Below, one piece after another: positions 16,603 through 21,366 of a DNA stretch of 21,366 bases. The notes beneath the pieces were generated by a model that did no database searches, was not told the DNA's origin, and worked only from the letters and a program-made list of their open reading frames with translations. Position 1 is the stretch's first letter. Each line of letters opens with the position of its first letter. Source of the stretch: Ramicandelaber brevisporus (taxonomy: Eukaryota > Kickxellomycota > Ramicandelaberales > Ramicandelaberaceae). Location: the NCBI GenBank assembly GCA_025201865.1, contig MU602892.1, forward strand, positions 15,096 to 36,461, written 5' to 3'. A program made the translations under genes and the position numbers.

Positions 16603-19600
16603 ATGGACGCGGCTGGACATCCTCCTCCGCCAACTCCCGGCGCAGATTTGCCGATCGGAGCGCGTGTACTTGCGCAGGGCAAAGTTGGTATAGTCAGATT
16701 TACAGGCACTACAGAGTTTTCAGCAGGACGCTGGGTTGGTGTAGAGCTGGATGGACCCCATGGCAAGAACGATGGAAGTGTCCAAGGTGTCAGATACTTT
16801 ACATGCAGAGAAAACTATGGAATATTTGTGCCTGCGAGAACTGTTAAGCCAGTTAATGATAGCAGTAACAGTAGTAATGATGGTATTAATGCTAGTAATC
16901 AAGGCAGAAGTAGATTGTCAATGGGTCCATTTGATCCATCCGGCTCTGCTGCCATGGCCGCCGCTGCTGTCGGTAGACGTACGACAACTGCTGGCTTTAT
17001 GAGACCAGGTCGTCCCCAGCTGAACGCCAATAGATTATCAGTTAGTGGTGGTGGTGGAGGCTTACCTCAACAGCAGCATCAGCAGCCTCCAGCGTCGCAT
17101 AGAATGTCATTTGGACCAGCCACTACTGGAATGTCAACTCCTTTGCGTCCACGTCCTTCTATCGGTCGCCCTCCTTCTATGGCATCCGCAGCAGCAGCAG
17201 CCAATGCAGCCGGTGGATCGCCTTTCCCAGCCGATAAACGCCGTAGTGTGATTGCACCCCCTTCAGCCAGAGCCACTCCATCTCCACTGATTTCCACTCA
17301 AGTAATGACTTCATCTCCTTCTGAACAGCCAGCGAAACCAGCTGAAGTTGAGGCAGTCACCAATGCAAGCGAAGCTGAGGTTCCATCTACACCAAAGGGA
17401 CCGTCTGCAGCAGAATTGGAAGCTCGTTCGCTGGCTGCAATGCCCACTCCGCAGTTCACAACGCCTGCATTTTCTGGCAATGCATCAGTTCGGATGAATC
17501 AAAGTGTTCCACTCAAAGATTACGATGAGCTCCGCACTAAACTGCGCATTCTGGAGAGTAAGCGCGCAGAAGATAGACAGCGTCTCAAGGAAACTGAGGT
17601 GATGCGTGCCGAAGCTGACCAGTTCCTACGCGTTCGAGACAGATTGACTGAAAAAGTGCAGGAGCTGCAACACGAGCTGAGAGATGCTAAACGCACAACA
17701 CAGTCACTTCAGTTGGAGAAGGAAGATTTGGAGAATAAATACAATGAGGCAGTGGATTTGAACGAAGTTGCATCGCTGGATAAAGAAGTGGCTGAGGAAC
17801 GAGTAATTAATCTGGAGCAAGAAACTAACTTAATGAAAGAACGCATCAATGAACTTGAGGCTGACTTGGATGTTTACAAGAAGGCTGTGGGTGACGCTAG
17901 TGATACAATTAGTGGTGGAGTTGAAATGTCAGCCCATGATAAATTGGAACGCGTGCAGCTGGAGCGCCACAATGCTCGTCTCAAAGAGGCTCTAGCTGCG
18001 TATCGCGACCTTAAGGAAGAGAAGGAAGCTGAGTACTTGCGTAGAATAAAGACACTTGAAGCTGACACAGCCAACATTCCAAAATTCAACGAGCAAATTG
18101 GCACACTGCGTGAAGAACGTGATACATTGATGGCTCAGGTTGAAGATTTAAAACAGCGCCTCGATGATGCAATGGCCTCAGAAGATTTACTGGAAGATCT
18201 TGGTCAGCGCAACATGGAACTCACTGAGCAGGTGGAGCAAATGCGTGCAACTGTTGAAGACTTGGAAGAATTGCGTGAGTTAAATGAAGAACTGGAGGAA
18301 ACGCATGTGGAGACTCAGCGTGAATTGATGGCTGAATTGGACCACAAGGACACTCAGATTCGTGCATCTCAGCAACGCCTGGATGCTGCTGCCGAACAGC
18401 TGGCTGACTATGAGCGCACCGTTTCTCAATTCCGCACTCTGGTCAGTAACTTGCAAGCCGACATTGAGCAGCTGCGTAGCCGTGAACAAGAGCAGCAGAG
18501 TGAAGTTCGTGCACTGGCCAGTCAATCCCAAGCCATGCAGGCTCTCAAGCATCAGCTGCAATCCACCACCGCCAAAGCACAGGCCAAGGCCATCGACCTC
18601 GAGTTGCGTCGATTGGACTCTGAACAAGCAACTGAACACCTGCAGCTGGTCGAGCCATATTTGCCAGAGTTGTTCTACAAGAGTGAAAGCGATGCCATCC
18701 ACACTTTGCTTTTGTTCAAGAGAGTTGCGTTCAAATCCGACCTTCTCTTGCGCCATTTGAGTGATTATAATGATTCTCAGAAGGACAATGTATCGGCTGT
18801 AGTCACCGATTCATTTGCTCAGTTCGCTCAAGCTTGCTCCATGCTTGCAAACATGGCTGACCAAGCTCGCCTGTTTGTTGCCCAAGCATCCAACTCAACC
18901 GATGGTGAATTTGTACGCATTGGACTGCTGCGTCCTGAAATTGCAGCCGTTGAGCGCCGCATTGCTGGCATTATTGAGGTGCTTCGTACTTCATCTACTT
19001 CTGACCTGCGTGCATCAGACACACTGCTGGATGTCCAGCGTGCTCACTCTCAGCTGAATGCGCTCGTGGCCCAGAATGTGATGCCAGTTGAGCGTGGCTC
19101 TCCCCATGTCAACATGGCTCGCTTCTATACTGCAGCCAGATCACTTGATTTGGGCACAAATGTAGCATTGGCTCATTTGATTGCAGTTCGTCAGATGGTT
19201 GTTCCAACCGGCGCTGCTCCCACTCCATCCACTTCACTCGATGGATCTCAATCTCAATCTCAATCTCAATCTCAATCTGACTCCGATGATGGCACTCTGG
19301 CAGCAGATGCACTCAACGGCAGCCAGAGTGACTTGGCTGGTATGACTACATTTAGTGATGACGATATGGCTGCCGTTCGTCTCAGCTTCTTTACTCCATT
19401 GGATGCTGTTATCAATCAGTGCAAGAGTCTCAAGGCCACTGCTGCCAAAATTAAGCGCAAGGCAGATGAGAATAAGGACAATGGCACAATGGTCTCTTCT
19501 GCATTGGTTCCAGAGTTCCTGACACTTGCCTCCACTCTCACTACAAATGTCACTGCATTTATTGAAGAGGTGCGCCGTCAACTCACTGCATACATTGCTG

Positions 19601-20868
19601 ACCGCAAGTCAAATGCTTCATTATTGGAGTTGAACCGCATCAAGTCCATCATTGCGAATGCAGCTGAGCGTCATTTGCAGACTGAGAACGAACCCGCAAT
19701 GTGGCAAGCTGCAATGCGCGTTGTCCAGCAGATGGTCCAGGACAGCGGCCGTCTTAACGTGAGCCTGTGGGAAGATGTGGCTGCTGCAACTGGTGCTGCA
19801 ACCTCGGCAGCTTCCTCCATCTCCGCCGCATCCACTGGCAGTGATTCCGCTGACCCGACCCGTGGATCTGGCAGTCCATCTCCACCATGGACCAAGCGCG
19901 CTCAGGCATTCAAGGCAGCTCTGGTTCAGAACACTGAAGTCGAGCGTCGTGTTCAGACTCTTAATGAGGAAATCACTGCACTGGTGCGCACATCTCGTCT
20001 CAAGGAGAACGAAATCCAAGAGAGCGCCGTCCGCATTGAGTTGCTCGAATCGAAGGTTGCCCAGGCAGCCAAGCAGCTCGACGAGATCCGCGCTTTAGAG
20101 GACAAATTGGCCAAATCCAAGGACCAAGAGAAGGCGTACGAGGCCGCCATCGATACTCTGAATGCCGATTTGAACAAGATGGATCTCGAAAAGCAGCGCT
20201 TGATGAAGGCAGTTAGCCGCTATGAAAAGGCTGCTTCTGCCGCTCAAGCCACCGCCAACGCTGCCTCTGCTGCCGCCGTTGCCGGTGGTGTTGCTGCAGG
20301 CTCTGGCGTTGGTGCTAGCGGGGCTGCTGCTGGCGTTGGCAGTGTTGGCGGAATGGGAGTTGCATCAGCCGGTGGCGCCGAACTCATTCGCCGCGTTGAA
20401 GCTCTCCAGTCTGCTTTGCGCTATCTGCGCATTGAGAACGCTCAGCTCAAGACCAATGCAACTGCCGCCGGACTTGCACTTGACTTGCCAATTCTCACCG
20501 CCTCTTCCGCTGCCGATGACCAGAATGCCTCTGCTTCTGGCTCGACCATTTCTCAGATTATCGGCGCTGCTGCCAAGAAGAAGCTCGCTGCCATTTCCAC
20601 TCTGGCCTCCGAAACGAACCGTCTCAAGTTCGAGATCCAGAATATTGCTGCTACTTCCCGCGTCATTGACATCACTTCCACAACCAAGCAAGCCAATGCT
20701 CCAGATGCAACTTTGCGCAAATGGACTCCGCTTCGCCAAAAGCCAGAATTTGCGCTCAGTATGCAGCAGTCTGTGGCGCGCTCGATGCAGTCTCAGTGCG
20801 ATGAATTGAAGAACAAACTGCGTAACATCAAAATGGTTAGTTTGCCAACAATTGGACTCGCTGCTTAA
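16603..20868 (+). CDS. DCTN1: Dynactin p150-Glued subunit (CAP-Gly)
   Basis: A 1421-residue p150-Glued homologue (NIP100 in yeast, ro-3 in Neurospora), the largest dynactin subunit, which tethers dynein to microtubules and cargo. The CAP-Gly domain covers about 18-85, with GKVGIVRFTG, GRWVGVELD and the tubulin-tail-binding GKNDGSVQG at 54-62, then FVPARTVKPV. A Ser/Pro/Gly-rich basic region (about 95-290) follows. Coiled coil 1 runs from about 304 to 675. The central dynactin domain begins about 682 (VEPYLPELFYKSESDA). Coiled coil 2 is at about 1101-1212, then an Ala/Gly-rich linker (1213-1260) and a short terminal helix region. A (TCTCAA) repeat codes Ser-Gln pairs near 882-892. The length is close to the animal protein (about 1280) with added low-complexity sequence. 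The ATG gives a CAP-Gly near the N-terminus, as expected. Confidence 0.95.
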   Translation: MDAAGHPPPPTPGADLPIGARVLAQGKVGIVRFTGTTEFSAGRWVGVELDGPHGKNDGSVQGVRYFTCRENYGIFVPARTVKPVNDSSNSSNDGINASNQGRSRLSMGPFDPSGSAAMAAAAVGRRTTTAGFMRPGRPQLNANRLSVSGGGGGLPQQQHQQPPASHRMSFGPATTGMSTPLRPRPSIGRPPSMASAAAAANAAGGSPFPADKRRSVIAPPSARATPSPLISTQVMTSSPSEQPAKPAEVEAVTNASEAEVPSTPKGPSAAELEARSLAAMPTPQFTTPAFSGNASVRMNQSVPLKDYDELRTKLRILESKRAEDRQRLKETEVMRAEADQFLRVRDRLTEKVQELQHELRDAKRTTQSLQLEKEDLENKYNEAVDLNEVASLDKEVAEERVINLEQETNLMKERINELEADLDVYKKAVGDASDTISGGVEMSAHDKLERVQLERHNARLKEALAAYRDLKEEKEAEYLRRIKTLEADTANIPKFNEQIGTLREERDTLMAQVEDLKQRLDDAMASEDLLEDLGQRNMELTEQVEQMRATVEDLEELRELNEELEETHVETQRELMAELDHKDTQIRASQQRLDAAAEQLADYERTVSQFRTLVSNLQADIEQLRSREQEQQSEVRALASQSQAMQALKHQLQSTTAKAQAKAIDLELRRLDSEQATEHLQLVEPYLPELFYKSESDAIHTLLLFKRVAFKSDLLLRHLSDYNDSQKDNVSAVVTDSFAQFAQACSMLANMADQARLFVAQASNSTDGEFVRIGLLRPEIAAVERRIAGIIEVLRTSSTSDLRASDTLLDVQRAHSQLNALVAQNVMPVERGSPHVNMARFYTAARSLDLGTNVALAHLIAVRQMVVPTGAAPTPSTSLDGSQSQSQSQSQSDSDDGTLAADALNGSQSDLAGMTTFSDDDMAAVRLSFFTPLDAVINQCKSLKATAAKIKRKADENKDNGTMVSSALVPEFLTLASTLTTNVTAFIEEVRRQLTAYIADRKSNASLLELNRIKSIIANAAERHLQTENEPAMWQAAMRVVQQMVQDSGRLNVSLWEDVAAATGAATSAASSISAASTGSDSADPTRGSGSPSPPWTKRAQAFKAALVQNTEVERRVQTLNEEITALVRTSRLKENEIQESAVRIELLESKVAQAAKQLDEIRALEDKLAKSKDQEKAYEAAIDTLNADLNKMDLEKQRLMKAVSRYEKAASAAQATANAASAAAVAGGVAAGSGVGASGAAAGVGSVGGMGVASAGGAELIRRVEALQSALRYLRIENAQLKTNATAAGLALDLPILTASSAADDQNASASGSTISQIIGAAAKKKLAAISTLASETNRLKFEIQNIAATSRVIDITSTTKQANAPDATLRKWTPLRQKPEFALSMQQSVARSMQSQCDELKNKLRNIKMVSLPTIGLAA
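19246..19278 (+). repeat. (TCTCAA)5.5 hexanucleotide repeat in dynactin
   Basis: A perfect hexanucleotide tandem coding alternating Ser and Gln, between segments of the central dynactin domain. Its perfection suggests recent expansion or length polymorphism. Confidence 0.85.
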
Positions 20869-21211
20869 TCACCCTTTCTCTTTATTTTAACTTTTACTTT
20901 TAATTTCACCCTTTAAAGCATCTAATATCGTCCCCATATCGACAGCGTTCGCAGCAGCGATTTGGAAGAATAGAAAGAGCGACATATTACTGAAAAAAAG
21001 GTGTGTGAATGCCGCAATATCGGAACTAAATTGTGCGCACAGGCCAGGTTCAAAGCATGACAGACATGTGGATTAATGCGCACAAAAGCACAAGGAACAA
21101 GTCGCATTGAAACGACGAACATGCGGTTGCAACCACGCTATGCGGAGCGAGCCTCACTGTCATCGGATGAGCGGCAGCAGCGTGGAGCAGCCATCAAGCA
21201 TGCGATGCAAA

Positions 21212-21237
21212 CAGGCGTCGCATGGGGTTGACGCCTG
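21212..21237. repeat. 8-bp inverted repeat with 10-base loop
   Basis: CAGGCGTC (21212-21219) and GACGCCTG (21230-21237) are perfectly complementary. An overlapping 7-bp pair CATGCGA (21199-21205) and TCGCATG (21218-21224) is mutually exclusive with it. It could be a dimeric protein-binding site about 90 bp upstream of the TATA box. Confidence 0.5.
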
Positions 21238-21323
21238 CCCGTCGCGGAAAAAGCACATGGAGCGCAGTCAAGCGCAGCCAAGCGCTGTGGATGCGATCGC
21301 TCCACCGCGTGTCACGGCCTGCA

Positions 21324-21330
21324 TATAAAG
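21324..21330 (+). promoter_or_regulatory. TATA box of a gene beyond the right edge
   Basis: TATAAAG within GCATATAAAGACGG, 36 bases from the window end and downstream of GC-rich repeats. It suggests a plus-strand transcription start near the edge. Confidence 0.4.
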
Positions 21331-21366
21331 ACGGACGAACATCCGCGCAGACTGCAGCAGTGTCCA

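Larger units (their letters stand above)
20869..21366. promoter_or_regulatory. Dynactin 3' region and promoter-like tail
   Basis: The first 60 bases are AT-rich with TTTATTTTAA and other T-rich words, fitting the dynactin 3' end. From about 21100 the sequence turns GC-rich and holds overlapping inverted repeats (21199-21237), AGCGCAG-type direct repeats (21261-21287), GCGATCGC and a TATA box at 21324-21330. This looks like the promoter of a plus-strand gene beyond the window. The short open frames here start at non-ATG codons and look like nothing known. Confidence 0.5.

Noticed and set aside
16388-16633. Longer ICE2-like N-terminus overlapping the dynactin start
   Set aside because: The full extension begins at TTG. 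The in-frame ATG at 16546 gives a basic, unconserved-looking leader.
21107-21328. 73-codon open frame at the right edge
   Set aside because: It starts at TTG, lies in GC-rich repeats and overlaps a TATA box.

Overview
The window is nuclear DNA of a eukaryote, most likely a fungus, and possibly an early-diverging one. Three observations support this. A VPS68 homologue carries the fungal-type Gly/Asp loop. The gene set (muskelin, p150-Glued dynactin, kappa-class GST, an ICE2/NARG2-like protein) is typical of the opisthokont branch. The genes are compact and apparently intronless, with short intergenic gaps and many mixed CAG/CAA glutamine tracts. The species assignment is inference; no rRNA or marker gene is present.

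Layout, left to right: non-coding DNA 1-961, with a possible 5'UTR intron; muskelin (+, 962-5254); VPS68 (-, 5391-5930), convergent with muskelin; a divergent promoter region; a short-chain dehydrogenase/reductase (+, 6651-7586); a kappa-class GST (-, 7694-8467), convergent with it; a 0.9-kb divergent promoter region with two identical CCAAT elements; a crotonase/HIBCH-like protein with a degenerate active site (+, 9384-11324); a compact DDHD-type phospholipase (-, 11463-12986), convergent with it; a 446-bp gap; an ICE2/NARG2-like nuclear protein (-, 13433-16387); a 215-bp bidirectional promoter; dynactin p150 (+, 16603-20868); and a 498-bp promoter-like tail ending in a TATA box for a gene beyond the window.

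The genes do not form an operon or pathway. Several touch membrane traffic (VPS68, DDHD lipase, dynactin). Muskelin is a CTLH/GID ubiquitin-ligase subunit in animals, and ICE2 belongs to the little elongation complex for snRNA transcription. No mobile element, CRISPR array, tRNA or rRNA was found. The points most worth a second look are the ICE2-like protein, the crotonase pseudoenzyme with three Cys-Pro motifs, and a recurrent sense-strand CA-rich leader just upstream of four of the eight start codons.
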